Part shown: piece by piece, positions 25,056 to 39,100 of the stretch
How the letters are laid out: each line of letters starts with the position of its first letter
Numbering within the stretch: the first letter of the stretch is position 1
NCBI RefSeq assembly: GCF_003369915.1
Contig: NC_046673.1
Location: forward strand, 852,001-916,000
Reading direction: 5' to 3'
DNA length: 64,000 nt
Origin: Drosophila miranda
Lineage: Eukaryota > Arthropoda > Insecta > Diptera > Drosophilidae
The notes under the pieces: model-generated
What the model was told of the DNA's origin: nothing
Databases searched by the model: none
What the model saw: the letters and a program-made list of their open reading frames with translations, nothing else
Position numbers and translations under genes: made by a program

Positions 25056-26932
25056 AAAATTCTAAAAAAATTTCTTTCATTAGTAGGTATCATTAAGCAA
25101 TATACATTTCAAAAATATAATTTTTTATATTAGAAGGGATGACTTTTCCTCCCATATATACAAACATATGTACATACATGTGTACACATGTACACACATA
25201 CATACATAAGTGTACACAGTGCACATCGCGATGCTTCGTTCGCACTGCTATAGATAGCATTTTTGGGGTCGGAAATGCTTCCTACTCCGCGTTGCGAATT
25301 AATTAAAATGCAAGTATCATAGAAAGGAGAGGGTCCATAAAGAGTCCAATGACAACTGAAGGGAGTGCAGGTAGATCTTCCCCATGGGAATGTTCTCGCA
25401 TCTTGTGTCTTCGCTTTTGAGGCAGTGTCTGACACTTTTCTGGGACTCATCGTCGGGTCACCTCCATAGTACAGCACTCCCACCCCCAATTCGATATCTG
25501 TCAACGTTTGCCTCCACCCAAAATGAAGACACAAACACACCTGAGAGCCTTGCCCAATGCCACTGCAACCGGATGGAGTCGCTGCCACTGCCACTGCAAC
25601 GGGGGCCCACTACATGAACTACTACATCTAGCAGGGCAGGGTATCTTGTGGGGACTGACGAGAGGTGCTGCATATCACTTTTATTGCACTCACTTTAATG
25701 TTGAGTCGCTATTGCCGCTGCCGCTGCCACTGCTTTTGCTGTTGCTGCTGTGAATATTATTCACTTGCCGTCGCACAAATGGAATTATTTATGCAAATTT
25801 TATGCGCCAATGCAAATGCGATTGGAAGAAGCAGAAGGAAAAATGCTTTTTATATTGATAACAAGCATAAATCTGAACGATGGTACAGTGGTTGGTCCGT
25901 TGAGCGGACATCTGGACATCGGGAACAGGCCGCACACACAGTAAACGATCGTCAGAGATCAGAGATCAGAAATCAGAAATCCGAGATCAGAGATCAGAAA
26001 CCAGAAATTATCATTAGATGACTTCACTCTGCGCACTCTGCCGCAGAGTACAAGCCCAAATAAACAAATAACAAATAAATATACTTAGTTTCTTCAGGTA
26101 AAACGAATTACTGCGTTGCCACTTGACTTGTGGACGGAGCTAAGTTGGCGGGCATTCGCTGTAGAAATTTCCCATAAGCGACCGGACACATTTCTTTGTA
26201 TGTGCATTGTACGTTGTACATACATATGTATGAACATATGTATGTATGCATCTGCCATTGGAACAATCTTTCTTTCGACTTTGTTCATTGAATGTGCATA
26301 TTGAACATATGTACATACATATGTACATACGTACGAGAATTAACTGTTTTTGTACCTATGTACATTTAACTATAAACCTGGGTGTTCGCTGAGGACAGTT
26401 TGCACTGTATTTTATATTTGCACATATTATCTTTGTATATCTGGTGTATGTATATGTTTATGTGTCTGTGTGTGCGTGTGTGTGTTTAATTCACTTTCAG
26501 TATGTTGATTTTTTGCAATTTGAATCGAATCGAAAAACATGGGGATTTCAGACCAGCTTAAACCGGCAATATTCGCGAGGGGAAGGGTAGGGGAAGTAAA
26601 GTGTCGGCATTTTGTCAAAGGTGGCTCATAGTTGTTGCTGCAACGACATTGACAGTTGTTGCAACTTGTTGTTGCTGCTGCGAATGCGCAACGAATTTGA
26701 AGCAGCTAACCCACCATACCGCACCACCGCCCCACCACCGTACCGCCCCTCCAATACCGCAAACCCTGCACCGTACCGCACCTCGCTGCACGAACACCCA
26801 CCACCTCGACGGGGCGCAGACTCGTAATTAAACAAATCTGCGACAACAAACCGACATTAGCCCATTACTTATCCCAAAAGCGGTCACCCCGCAGCCGGCC
26901 GCTCACCTTGTTACTTAATGTAAAAACGCACT

Positions 26933-26968
26933 GCAGACCCCAGACCCCAGACCCCAGACCCCAGACCC
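26933..26968. repeat. (CAGACCC)n minisatellite
   Basis: Five 7-base units. Confidence 0.9.
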
Positions 26969-27282
26969 CTTACGCTGTCAAAGTTGGAGTCTTTAAAAAT
27001 TCAAATTGTTTTAGTAAATGATTTTGAAGCCAAATGGCATTCGGCACATTCAGGGCCAACAAGACTTGGCCGACGCCAGTTGGCGGCCACAGCAGCAGCA
27101 GCAGCAGCCAATCGATGCTCGAATCAGAGATGGCGAACATCCTCCCATTTAATCTCAATTATTATCAATCACGCACTCGTGCCGCGACCCTAGGATACCT
27201 GGTACATGCTCTATAAATATATTTATGTACAATGTACATGCATATGCATCAATTCGATATATATACACACACACATACACTG

Positions 27283-27286
<4 letters not shown>

Positions 27287-27322
<36 letters not shown>

Positions 27323-27324
27323 TG

Positions 27325-27364
<40 letters not shown>
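27287..27364. repeat. Compound (GT)n-(GA)n microsatellite
   Basis: GT array interrupted once (27,287-27,324), followed directly by a GA array to 27,364. Confidence 0.95.
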
Positions 27365-27367
<3 letters not shown>

Positions 27368-27479
27368 GAGTCACGGGCTCCAATCTCCATTCCGGCGTTA
27401 ATAATTATCCGATTGCAGTGATCTTCTGGAAGCTTACTAGCTTCGATCATTTTTTTATGAATCTGCGTCTTCGGGCTTA

Positions 27480-27620
27480 CAGTGTCTGAGAACTAGGCCG
27501 TAAACAAGCCGAACAAACGGATATGGCTATGGATCTGTGTCGAATACTTGTCTGTCGGCTATGCCATTGATGCTGTTCAGTAATGCAGGAGTGCAGTACT
27601 TTATGGGGTCGGCAACGATT
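27480..27620 (+). mobile_element. Degraded DINE-1 3' fragment
   Basis: Diverged versions of the CTCTGAGCACTAGGCGCTC junction, CGGCTATTGATGCTGATCA and ACTTTATGGGGTCGGAAACG blocks occur in the right order and spacing, but the (GTCY)n tract is almost gone. Confidence 0.6.
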
Positions 27621-29715
27621 CTGGCATCAAGTCAACTGATCAAGTATCATTGCAGCATAAGAGTGGACTTGCAAGAGTTATCTGTGTCTGTTATCTGTAT
27701 CTTTTGGAATCTATAGAATATTCATACATATGTATGTACACATGTAAATACATACATAGTACATAGAGAACGGATTCGATATACATATGTACTCGTATGA
27801 GTCCTCGTAGTATCCAATTCGCGGCAAGAGATCTACCACGGATTGTTCCGTACTAAATTCTCTATAATTTCAGAATTACCAGAAAATCCGCTATGCTGGG
27901 TCCGAAACCGAAAACCGGGGTGGGCAGACAAGTGACGGGCACAGCGAAAAGGCGTCAAACGATCATTTCCGGTAGTTCCGTGTGGGAGCGAAGAGGAACA
28001 ACAAGGCTCCCAATACCGCAGTCCTCATAAATACAATTGAAATTGAAATTGAAATCGCAACAACTACATAGATACATGTATATGTATGTACATATGTATG
28101 TGGATATGTACAAAGACGGAAGGGGTACGCATGTACCCGAGACGTGAGATGAGGTGGGAGGGAAAGGAATGCAATGGAGTGAGATGCGATGCCCTCGTAT
28201 GGGCAGGATTGATAGGTGGGGTGGCAGAGGGGCACTGCTTAAGGGCTGAAAAGTGAAAACCAATAAACTGCATAGTCTGCTCAGTTGGAAAATATTTTCC
28301 TGTGAATGTGTGTCTGTGTGGCTTTGTGTCAGTGCGTGTGCCGACATTTTCCAGGGCAAAGCAATTTCTACTTTGCGCTTCAGTGGATCACCTTCCCCTT
28401 CCCCGCCCCAGCCACTGCTGAAGTTCCTGCTCCTGCCATCTCCCCGGGTGCCACCTTTCAACAAAAGTTGTATTTTATTTCATTTTATTTTGGCACGAAA
28501 GGAATGCACCACCACCAGAGAGGAAGAAGGAATTCGAGCGGGGCCGACGCCGCCGCCCCGAAGGAGGGAGAGGGAGAGTCTGAGAGAGTGAGAGTGAGAG
28601 TGAGGATGAGAGTGAGAGACAGAGACAAGGAGAGCACTGAACGATGTCTGCTGCATCGTTTTTTTGACATGCGATTCATTAGAAACGAGCGAGAAAGAAA
28701 GGAGCAGAGCCGCGCCACGCCGACTGGTGTATACCCTTTTACTGCAATTGACTCTATGAAGGAGTTTCAGGGAATCTGAAAGAAGAGAATGACAAAGAAA
28801 GTTGAATACGTGATATAGCATTCGGCTCTGTCGAGTACTCCCACGGAACGGGCTTGAAATGAACTCTGTTTGGTGTAAGGATATCTAACCGCATCTTTGA
28901 TATATACTAGAATACTCTTTAAGTCATTCAAATAGGCACAAGTATGCATACATGTATGTAGGTACATTCATACCTACTCCCCTACTTGGTCAAGCATATG
29001 CACTGGGCTCCAAGGACAGAGACAGAGAGAGAGAGGGCATCAAATCGAAAATGTAAATGTGTAAAATAAAGAACAAAATCATCAAGAAGAAAAGGGAAAA
29101 TTCTTTTGGTTGGTGCTGAAAGGTAATAAATCAGCACAAGACGCGGACACGTGTGCCGTTAATCCAACAGCAGCCGCTGCTGCGACTGCTGCTGCTGCTT
29201 CTACTTCTGGTGCTGGTTCCTGGCCCCTACTACAACTCCCCATCCACCCGGCGGCAGTCCCCCCGGTAGCAGCAGCCACTATGTTCAGATGTGCATCGTT
29301 CTAATTAACGTCACAAGAGCAGAAAAGGAACCCGGGAGTCAGGGAACCAGGCAACCAGGCAACCAGGCAACCGAGGAACTGTCGAGCATACAAAAGATGA
29401 AAGTGGAAGAGGGCAAAGTAGGGGCACCTCCGTCCAAATAGGGGGGTTGATGCACATATGTACATATGTATGTACATAAATGCTTATCTATATCCCTATA
29501 TATTGTATATACATATAGATTTCAAAAGTATATAGTATAAATGCATCTTGAGAGAATTGCCATTCACATTCAATTTTATGGGGGTTAGGCCTTCGACTGC
29601 GTCTGCGACTGCGACTTTGTCTTCAACTTCCACATCCACTTCCATCCTCATTTCCCTCTCTCAGTTGTCTTCGTTCTCTTCGAATTAGGGTATCGCACAG
29701 CGCTCTCCCTCTCTC

Positions 29716-29772
<57 letters not shown>

Positions 29773-29950
29773 AATAAATTCAAATCAATTGAATGGAATT
29801 GAGAGCCAAGCTATTATCCTAACCCAGAGATAATTAAGAAGAAACATCGGAAGAAAAGCCCAACTGCGTACGAAATGGCCTTCGTTTTTAAAACGGCCGC
29901 GACTCTACGCCTGTACTCGAACTCAGTATGTAAGTATGGTTTGTTTATTT
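27621..29950. other. Noncoding stretch
   Basis: No supported gene. It contains GAGAGT-rich sequence at 28,565-28,630, CAGGCAAC units at 29,342-29,372 and (CT)26 at 29,719-29,770. An alanine-rich frame at 29,110-29,304 is repeat-driven. Confidence 0.5.
29719..29770. repeat. (CT)26 microsatellite
   Basis: Perfect dinucleotide array. Confidence 0.97.
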
Positions 29951-30165
29951 TGGCTATAATAATAATAAGATTTGATTCAGATTCCTCGATCTGATCCAAA
30001 TCTACCAGATTGTCGAATATGGATCGGATCTGATTATTATTATTCATTCTGTATAATTCTCAGCTCTTTAGCTTTTTCAGTTTATCTTCAGTCTCTGCGA
30101 CTCGGCTATTAATGCTGATCAAGAATACAGCACACATCCATACTCTTTTTGAGTATAGGGTATAG
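29951..30165 (+). mobile_element. DINE-1 fragment with internal deletion
   Basis: Starts with TGGCTATAATAATAATA.GAT and the ATTCAGATTCC block shared with copy A (6822-6862). It then jumps to the 3' part (CGACTCGGCTATTAATGCTGATCAAGAATA) and the terminal hairpin (ATACTCTTTTTGAGTAT). The core unit and (GTCY)n tract are deleted. Confidence 0.68.
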
Positions 30166-30544
30166 TTCTAAGATACTATTACATATGGCATAACAGTTAA
30201 GTGGTATGTTACTGTGGTGTGTTACTGTGAACACTCGTTGATGCGATGATGCGAATGACGTTGGTTCGCTGTACACATTAGTTTCGCATGACACGAAAAA
30301 GAACATAATCTTTTGGTCGCAATGGGAAATCTGCGAGTGAACGTACTGCTAGGCTAGGAACTGTGGCTAAGACATTGAACCATCTCAGATGGGGCCAGAT
30401 ATATAGGGGTACATTAAAACGGTGCATGTTCTCCTACAGATTCTTTGGGAATCCAGACGCTTAAGCGTAAACATATCATCATCCCTATCCACATTTCTGG
30501 CGGTTTTTCGCTCATTTTCTGGCCATCAATGACCTGAAAAAAAA
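30166..30544. other. Noncoding spacer between two DINE-1 copies
   Basis: Nothing recognised. It separates the fragment ending at 30,165 from copy D. Confidence 0.5.
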
Positions 30545-31136
30545 ACGAGAGGAACGTTGTGAGTTGCTGCTATGGCCGCAACTCTACATTTATACCCAAC
30601 ACTTAGTCAGTATGGCTCTCCTCCGCCACACGGCGCTAACATTGAACGGCAAAAAGTGCGTGCGGGAGCGCCAGAAAATCAGTAAGAACGTGTCGTCGGG
30701 CGCCGCGTAGAAATGATCCGATCTGATCCAGATTCACCAACCGGATAGATATGGTCATTCTCTATGATTGTGCGTTTTTAGTTTTCTCGAATCTGCAATA
30801 TTGTGAATGCAACAGATTTTGTGGGGGCGGAAGTGGGCGGGGCAAAGTTTTGAAATATTCTCGTAGCAGTGACATATCACAGAAGTCTGGATCCAAACCA
30901 TCATTGCTCTCGCTCCTATAGTCTTTGAGCACTAGGCGCTCATAGGGACGGACAGACGGACGGACAGACGGACGGACGGACGGACAGACAGACATGGCTC
31001 AATCGACTCGGCTATTGATGCTGATGCTGAAGAATATACATACATACTTTATGGGGTCGGAAACGATTCCTTCTGGACGTTACACACATCCACTTTCACA
31101 ACAAATCTAATATACCCCTATACTCATTTTGAGTAT

Positions 31137-31139
<3 letters not shown>
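30545..31139 (+). mobile_element. DINE-1-like element, copy D (short form)
   Basis: Complete from the 5' stem-loop (30,545-30,586, GAGTTGC/GCAACTC arms) through one core unit, the CACTAGGCGCTCATAGGGAC junction, (GTCY)n at about 30,946-30,990, the GTTACACACATCCA block and the 3' hairpin. An (AT)19 array at 31,140-31,177 follows immediately. Confidence 0.87.

Positions 31140-31177
<38 letters not shown>
31140..31177. repeat. (AT)19 microsatellite
   Basis: Perfect array abutting the 3' hairpin of DINE-1 copy D. Confidence 0.95.
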
Positions 31178-31179
<2 letters not shown>

Positions 31180-34100
31180 CTATTAGAAACACACACACAC
31201 AGGGGCCACAAAACGAAGCCGGGGACAACGTCTTGTCTTGTCTTGTTGGATCTCGACTCTCGATCGTCACATTCAGTGCCTCTACGGATGAAGTTGTTTG
31301 CCGTGTGTTTACGGCCACGAGCGCATCAAGATACAAGAAATGCATGAAAGAAACCAATACAAAAACAGAAACACTCATGGATGAATAGATAGATAGAAAC
31401 ATACATACATATGCATCTTTATAGATGGATAGATTGGTGGCTGATGGCTGCTGATGGGCACGGACTAGGGCTGGTCGGGGCTAGTCGGGGCTGGGTCTAG
31501 GCGGTGCTATAGCTGTATCCGTAGGATGAGGCTGTGGATGGGGTGGGCTACTAACCTTGACCCAATAGTGTGTGCTTGGTATGCGCTGAAAGCGTGCTAA
31601 TTGCAAAGACTTTTCAACACGATCCAATCCCCATTTTCATTCCCATCGCAATCGCAATCCCAGGCAGCATCGGCAGCATGATGGAGTCAAGTGTAAACAC
31701 AATAAAAAACATACACAGATTCAGATACAGAAACAGCTAGAAATAAAGTTGTTATTTTTTGTTTAAACTCTTTGCAAATGATGAGGAAAGCAGAGTCAAA
31801 AATTAGGTACTCACTTGTACATTTGTTCATTTATATATGTATCCACACACATCTGGCTATATGAACTCGTAAACTCTGTTCTCGTTCTCTAAACTCGGTA
31901 TTTAAACTCGTTCACGTTCTCGTTCGCGTTCGCGTTCTCGTATCCGCATTTATTGCGGAGCAGTCGTCGTTGTCGTCGCCTGGTAAACACTTCCCCAATG
32001 AACCAAACGCAATCCCAAATCAAAATCGAACCAAAGTCGTACGTAAACACAGTGGATAAGATAACAAAATAGCTCTTTGGTTAGGGACACACTCGCATGT
32101 TGCCGGTAATTATATCTAGTACTGGGACTGGGACTGGGACTGTGACTGGTCTCCAGTTATTTGGCTTTGATTCATGTCACCATATGGTCTGTGTTTGCCT
32201 TGTGGCTTTTGCCCGATAGATAACGACACAAGCCTGAACACAGACCGGAAGTTGGTTCGATCCCATGTCAGAGTTCCAGTCAGCCAGTCTCCACCAAGGA
32301 GGAGTATACTCTCATCTCCCTGCATTCTTTCCTCTTCTCCTTCAGTGTTCTCCGCAACGCACTCTGCGATCTTCCCATCATTCGTCACATCGTTAGGCGG
32401 AATTTCATTCATTGAAACCCACTAAGGTTGAGGGGCAGCAGCAGAAGTCGTCGTCGTTTGCTTAAGTTTAATTTGTCAAATGGAAAGTTGGTCAAATGTA
32501 AATCACACCCCATAAAATATCCATAAATAGTTTAAATTAAATTATCCATCTAATGTTCGGCCAATCAAGGTATCTATCCATCCAGCTCCAGCTGCAGCTT
32601 CAGCTCCAGCTCCAGGGCATAGGAGAGTAGAGAGCAGAGGAGCAACGAATTAAAGCGATCATAAAAGTTGCATGATCTCTGCTTATGGGGGAGGTGGGGC
32701 ACAAGGCACGAGGCACGCTCTTACGCTATTACGATTTTACGAGCACATCAGCCAATCAGGGGAATGATGAACACGCAGCACACGAAAATATATACCCTCC
32801 GGTTAGGTGATCGTTTCCATATAGCCCCACAGGTAAATTTGGTCACAACAATGCACACAAGATAATAATAGTAATTAAAGAAATACACACACAGTTTCAG
32901 ACACCGCATGGGATCGCATAAGATCGTATGAGACGGCATCCTGGACGATCGATAGTTTCGGGAGTGGAGGAGAGCCAAGTCATAGGAATGTCAGCGTCTG
33001 CCGGTGATCTTTTTCGCAAATGATCAGCCAAATCAGAGATATCACTCGAGATCAGAGAAAAATGGGTAATAGAATGGGTATTCCGTGCAACCTGAAAAGG
33101 AGAACAGAGCCGAACCGACACTTGACACACTCAAGCGGGGAGATTGCAAAATCCCCGAAAAATGGAATCGGAGTGGAGTCTCAAGTGCAGTGGTCTCTGT
33201 GTCTGTGTGTGTGTCTGGGTCTGTGTCTGTGTCTGGCGCATGGGGCATGAGGCGAGGCATGAGGCATGTGGTAATCAGACAACAAATTAGACAAATGGAG
33301 AGAGGAGAGACATCTGACATTGACATAATGATTCTTGGCTTAAGTTTACTCGAATGTTTTCTTGTCTTGGGTTTCGGCTTGTTCCGGCCAACAGTTTTAC
33401 CAATTGAGCCACTTAATGAGCCACAAAGCGCAAAGCACACACTCGCGCCCACCCAGGCACAAACAAAAACTCAAAACTAAAGGCCAAGCCAAAGCTAAAG
33501 ACAAAAATTCTTAATTGCCCGCTGCCAGCCTTTGCGCGATTCATATTTTTGGCTATGCCAAAAACACACAAAACACATTGTGTAATGAGAGTACACGAGC
33601 ACTAGTCCATGATGTAAGCTGCCCAATTTGTCTTCACCTTTGCAGCATATCAGGTTTTTGGTTCATCTGTGGGATGGTGGTGCGCCTGCGCAACCATTTG
33701 GCATTCGCAGATCCACTGATCATTGATCATTGATCACAGTCGGACACTCGATCGTTTGCTTGTCGCCATCAGTCATCATTCCGTCGAGCATCCGAAGCGA
33801 TCTCTTCGTGGAACACACAACATCAACAGAAACCAAAAACCAACCAGAAACACACAAATACAAATACAAATACAAATACAAAAATAAAAACAAAAACACA
33901 CACCGAAAATCCCTTGATGACTAAATGCCATTAAATGTAATGAAATTCAAGTACGCGCCGCTTGTACCCCTGACCCACAAAGCAGTACACAAACAAATAC
34001 ATACTCTGTAGATATTCACACAGACGTGTGAGTGTTTGTGTGTCGCCGTATCTCATAAATACATTTTTGATTAGGGCCAACAGACTATCGGCCCGCATCC

Positions 34101-35567
34101 GAGTTGATTTCGTTAATAGGCGACAATCGTCGAGAGCATTTAATCTTCTTCTGCCAATCCGCACCCGCCAACTCCTCTCCACTTCCAACTCCACTCCACT
34201 GGTAAATAGTAAATAATGGGCCCGGCCTGTGAATCGTCGCGTTAATTCGATAATAATGCTCGTGGCTGGGCAAAAAGAATAACCATCACATTAGCAATGA
34301 GTTCACGCCTGCTTTGCGATAGGAAAATATCAGCCGCAAAGCTATGCCAAATCTGAGATCCGATCGGATGGGATCGGACCGGATCTATTAAATTTTGGAT
34401 CAGAACTGTGGATATTCCAGAGATGAATTGTTCTTAATTGCAGAAAGTTGTCTTATCTCTGATTTTCCATTCGTTTCATCAACGTAACGACTGTGTGCCT
34501 TCACTTGTGGGGAATTTGTACAGCGAAACGTGCTGCCAGTGCAAAGGGGTATACTCGTAAAAGGTCAGGCAATGATCGCTGATCTACTGATGATCTACTC
34601 AGATACATACATATATGTACAACTCGAAGATCAGTCGGTTCAAGGATTGGGCGGATCAGTAAAATTATCTGGGAGATTCTCGCTATGTACACTTGGTATG
34701 TACCAAGAGTCTTGGTAGTTTCTGGATAAAGAAAAAGAGGAAATAGCTTTACACAGGATATCACTCAAAAGATTAGAGACAGCTACTATAGCCGTAAGGA
34801 AGGAGTATAAATATTCATCTTCAGTGCACCGACCATGGATCATATGATCTTTAAAGTCTTTGCTTTCATTGCTTGAGGAAATCTGTGGAATCTCTGTCTC
34901 GTGGACCACTAGATCAAATCGCATGGCACACGGCGCTCGGTTAAAGCGGTTGGGGCTTCACATGCGGCTGTAGCACCAAGTGAAACTTTAGCATTTCATT
35001 GTCATCAGGGATAAACATCCTCAGCGTCGGCAATGGTTTCACTTCTCCCACAACCCACATGCGGGCCAAACATGCAGTCGTCGACGGGAGTGGAGCCACA
35101 TCATCCATAAAGCGCTGGCGAGGCAGCACGGCACATGCGTGGCCCGGAGTTCGGGTTCAGCAATTAATAAACAAATAAAAGGGCAACTTCAATTGGGGTT
35201 CATGACCACAAAGCTTCAACATATCAGCTGACCAGCCAGCAAATTTCGTACGCAAAAAAACAAAATACACAAAAGAAATTGATGGAGATGAGACCAGCTT
35301 GGATCTGTCTCTGTGTGAAATAATTTGAAATGTGTGAGGGGGCTGCGACAAGCACGAGACAAACGACTATCGAATCCTAAGAATATTGAGTAGAGTAATA
35401 ATATTCCACTTATCAGGGCCATAAAATAAAGAATAAAGACTATCTGCTAATAATATTCAGTGATTATATATTCCAGACCGATGGTTCTGCATTTGATCTG
35501 TACAACACATGTATCAAATATCTTCCAGAAGATAAAACACATATCATTAGGTTCCACCTGGGAAGTG
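31178..35567. other. Noncoding stretch
   Basis: No supported gene. GGGACT units lie at 32,122-32,146, CAGCTC units at 32,583-32,614 and CAAATA units at 33,853-33,885. Open frames here show no family signature and no splice context. Confidence 0.5.
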
Positions 35568-36147
35568 GGTATATTAGATTTGTTGTGAAAGTGGATGTGT
35601 GTAACGTCCAGAGTGATGCGTTTCCGACCCCATAAAGTATATATATTCTTGATCAGCATCAATAGCCGAGTCGATTGAGCCATGTCTGTCTGTCCGTCTG
35701 TCCGTCCGTCCCTATGTGCGCCTAGTGCTCAAAGACTATAGGAGCTAGAGCAATGATGGTTTGGATCCAGACTTCTGTGATATGTCACTGCTACGAGAAT
35801 ATTTCAAAACTTCGCCCCGCCCACTTCCGCCCCCACAAAATCTGTTTCATCCACAATATTGCAGATTCGAGAAAACTAACAACACACTATCAAAGAGAAT
35901 GACCATATCTACCAGATTGTCGAATCTGGATCAGATCGAATCATTATTATAACCAAAAGGAACAAATCAATCTGCGGTGGCCACGCAGCGCCCGACGACA
36001 CGCTCTGACTAATTTTCTGTCTCTCTCGTACGCCCTCTTTGTCGTTCAATGTTAGCGCCGTGTGGCGGAGGAGAGCCATACTGACTAAGTGTCGGGTATA
36101 AATGTAGAGTTGCGGCCGTAGCAGCAACTCACAACGTTCCCCCTCGT
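35568..36147 (-). mobile_element. DINE-1-like element, copy E (short form)
   Basis: Minus-strand copy with the 5' stem-loop end at about 36,105-36,147, one core unit, the CACTAGGCGC junction, a short (GTCY)n tract (about 35,685-35,709), the GTTACACACATCCA block and a truncated 3' end lacking most of the hairpin. It is closely similar to copy D. Confidence 0.86.
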
Positions 36148-39100
36148 CTCTTGTTTTATTATGAAAAATTATGTTCGTTCTAAAAACTGTGATAGTCCTA
36201 CAGGCATCAGTCTCTGTTTATCATAGTTCTTCCAGCCGATACTGTTCGACACTATCCGATCCGACACTATTTGATCAACTGTCAACTGATCAATGATTGA
36301 TTCTTATTCTCCCTGTTCGTTTTCGTGACCCTTTGGCGATCACCAAACACACACTCTTCTCACACACGCTCTCTCGATATAAATAGATAAACTGTCCGAA
36401 TGGAAGTACTCGTGGATACACGTGGGGGTGGCACTTCACTGTGCGTCACTTCTGCTACCCATTTCGGGCGGAGCAACTGGGAGCCATTCGATCGTGCAGT
36501 GGATAATCATAAATTATATTGAAATTTACTCGTACTGAGAGAAGACAGGTGTCTCTGGCTATGACGAATCCACTTCCCGGCCTCCGCACCCGCACAGTGG
36601 GTGAAATGGTCAGTCTAGCTGTGCTCCGGACCCATCTAACCATTTATCGATCGATCAATTGATCGATTGTCCCCTTATGGCGGTCAGTGAATTAATTTTG
36701 CGCCACGTTTTTCCCAACTTATCGGTTCGACAAGCGTTTGCTGTGGGCTCTGCTCGCTACTGCATGCAAATTGAGGCGATAAACATAACTCTCGTTAAGT
36801 GAAACCTAAAATGCAGTCCGTCATCTGCGAATGTGAGTCACGCATTTCTTTTTCTTTTGGCGCTCTGCCCATTTATAGCCACTCGAACGAACTGGCATTT
36901 CAGTCGCACATTATGATTCCCTGACCTACGACATAATCCCCCAAAAATATTTGGTTTATAGTAGAAAGAGGCGTCGTCGCGTCGCCGTCATCTAGGTCTA
37001 GTATGACGAAACCACTTGTATTTTTATCACGGCCAAGATACGAGCACGATGCCACAAAACGGCATGATTCATGCCACGATAGCGAAACGCTTTCCCAGAA
37101 CCAAAGTGATTAGTGCGGTTTGCGCTTTTCTTTCTAGATCGCGGCAGATCTTCTTGTGGTGTTCAGGAAGGAACTGTTGGAGGATTCGTGTTCTATAGAA
37201 TAAGACATTTAAAAGATGGACTGGACGAAGGGGTGCTCCTTGTTCAGTAAATCTTGGGGAAAATCGAAAGAAAGCCTGCCAATATTTACTTCATAGGACG
37301 AAGAAAGAATATCGAGGTCGAGAATTAGAGATAATAGTAACCCCACCAATAACTCTATAAACTTACCGATATCATGTATTGGTTTCTCTCGAATATCTTC
37401 GTTTTCCGGTTTCCTTTTCTTCTCTGATGATTTTCCCCAGCTGAAAGGAAATTGAGAATGAAAAACGACATGTACATAGATGATGGATAGATCTTTGATG
37501 GTCGGGAACATGGTACTATAGTACTATGGTAATATATGACTCCATAATGCAATGTGACGGCGGGGCAGTGTGGCGAGTATGTGACATCATCAGAAACGTA
37601 AGTAGGAAAACGGTAAATGGAGTTTTATTTGCTTTTTTGTCATAGAAACGTGAGTGAGCGACACACACGCACCGCACTGTACCCCTCCATACCGAATGGT
37701 GGAGAGAATGGTGGAGAAAATGTTAGAGAGGTAGGTGGTGGTCTAAACAAATAAGTCAATAAATAAAGGCGTTAACTTGGCTCGAATGGCCTACGTAAAT
37801 ATGCGATGAAATGAGCGAAAAGAAACAACTAAAACCCGCCCGAGAGGCCCGCCGCCAAAGGTGGGCTCTACAGACGGTCCAGACCGACCAGACGGACCAC
37901 ACTTGGTCCCAGTTTCAGTCTCCCATTCAAATTCAGATTCCTATTCCCATTCAGATTCGGTGTAGGTTTTTTCGCAATCTCACATATATCTGTATGTAGA
38001 AGTACAAATAGACATCGACGTAGAGAGCGGTAGACAGAGAGTGGCATCGGTGGGTACAGAAGTTGGCAATAAGCTAAAAGCTGACAAATGTCTGACAAGC
38101 GGAAGTGTAAAAGAGAACAACAAAATAATAATAATCAAACACGAAATTTTGCCCCAATAGGAAAACAAAACACATCACACGAAACAGAATGAAACTCCTC
38201 CGAAAGACCAATCCTCACCGTTGGGTGTGCCCGTGCCCGTGTCCCTCATTTGAAGATACTAGACGTTATTAAGTTGGTAAACGGTGTCCCCAGGAGTGAC
38301 TCAAATATCATAGACCGCCTCCCAGGGGCCGTGGAGTAAAAACAAAACAGTAAATTGACGAAACCGTCTGCGTTGGTGGCTCGCTCGATGATTTTCCCAC
38401 GAAAGAACCCACGGTTCTTAAGAACTTTCCAAGATGCTGCTGCAAACCTCAGGTACTTGGGAATTGGGCAAGGTCAATGCAACAAACGAGAATGCCACAT
38501 TGCACTCATTGCGCTGACCTCCCTCCCCTCGCAGCAAGGGGGAGGACGCAAGGAGTGCGTGACGAATGCCCGCGCATGCGGTCATCAAGGTCAGACCTCT
38601 CTCTGCCACGAAACAGCTGACGTGACTGGCAAAAACACATCAAAAGTGGTGCTCGTTGTTGGGTGGCAGGTAGGCTATACTCGGGATCTGACTCATGGGA
38701 ATTCTCCCTAAAAGGCCTCCAAATAGAATCGCCAACAAAAGAAATCTCATTTTCGTATGGCAGGAGCCCTTTTATAGAGTGCTATTCATCCCAAGATGAC
38801 ATGACCAAAAGTCTTTAAGAAAGAAAATTTATTAGGCACCTGACAAATGTATTTGAAGGCTCAGCAGTGTTGCATTCTATAGTTGGGGACTCTGTATACT
38901 GAATCTCATTTTAAGGCTACCTCTATATTCTTTGAGAGTGATCCTAGTGTTCGCTAGTACCATTATATAGTTAGGTAGTTATATTTCTATAGTTTCCCTG
39001 CAAGCCCCGTTGTTATCTTGTCTCTTTCCGCAGAAACCGGAGTATCGTTCTTTGTTCATGGATTGGCTTCCTTATTGATACGGTTGTAAAGTTCTACATG

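Larger units (their letters stand above)
25056..27479. other. Noncoding stretch
   Basis: No supported gene. A small DINE-1-like scrap (TTTTTGGGGTCGGAAATGCTTCCT) sits near 25,259-25,284. AGATCAGA units lie at 25,952-26,007, TACATATGTA clusters at 26,209-26,250 and 26,304-26,335, CAGACCC units at 26,933-26,968, and GT and GA arrays at 27,287-27,364. Confidence 0.55.

Noticed and set aside
28306..28779. 157-residue plus-strand frame
   Set aside because: The second half is GAGAGT simple sequence (RVRVRVRMRVR). No family, no splice signals, and the opposite strand is equally open.
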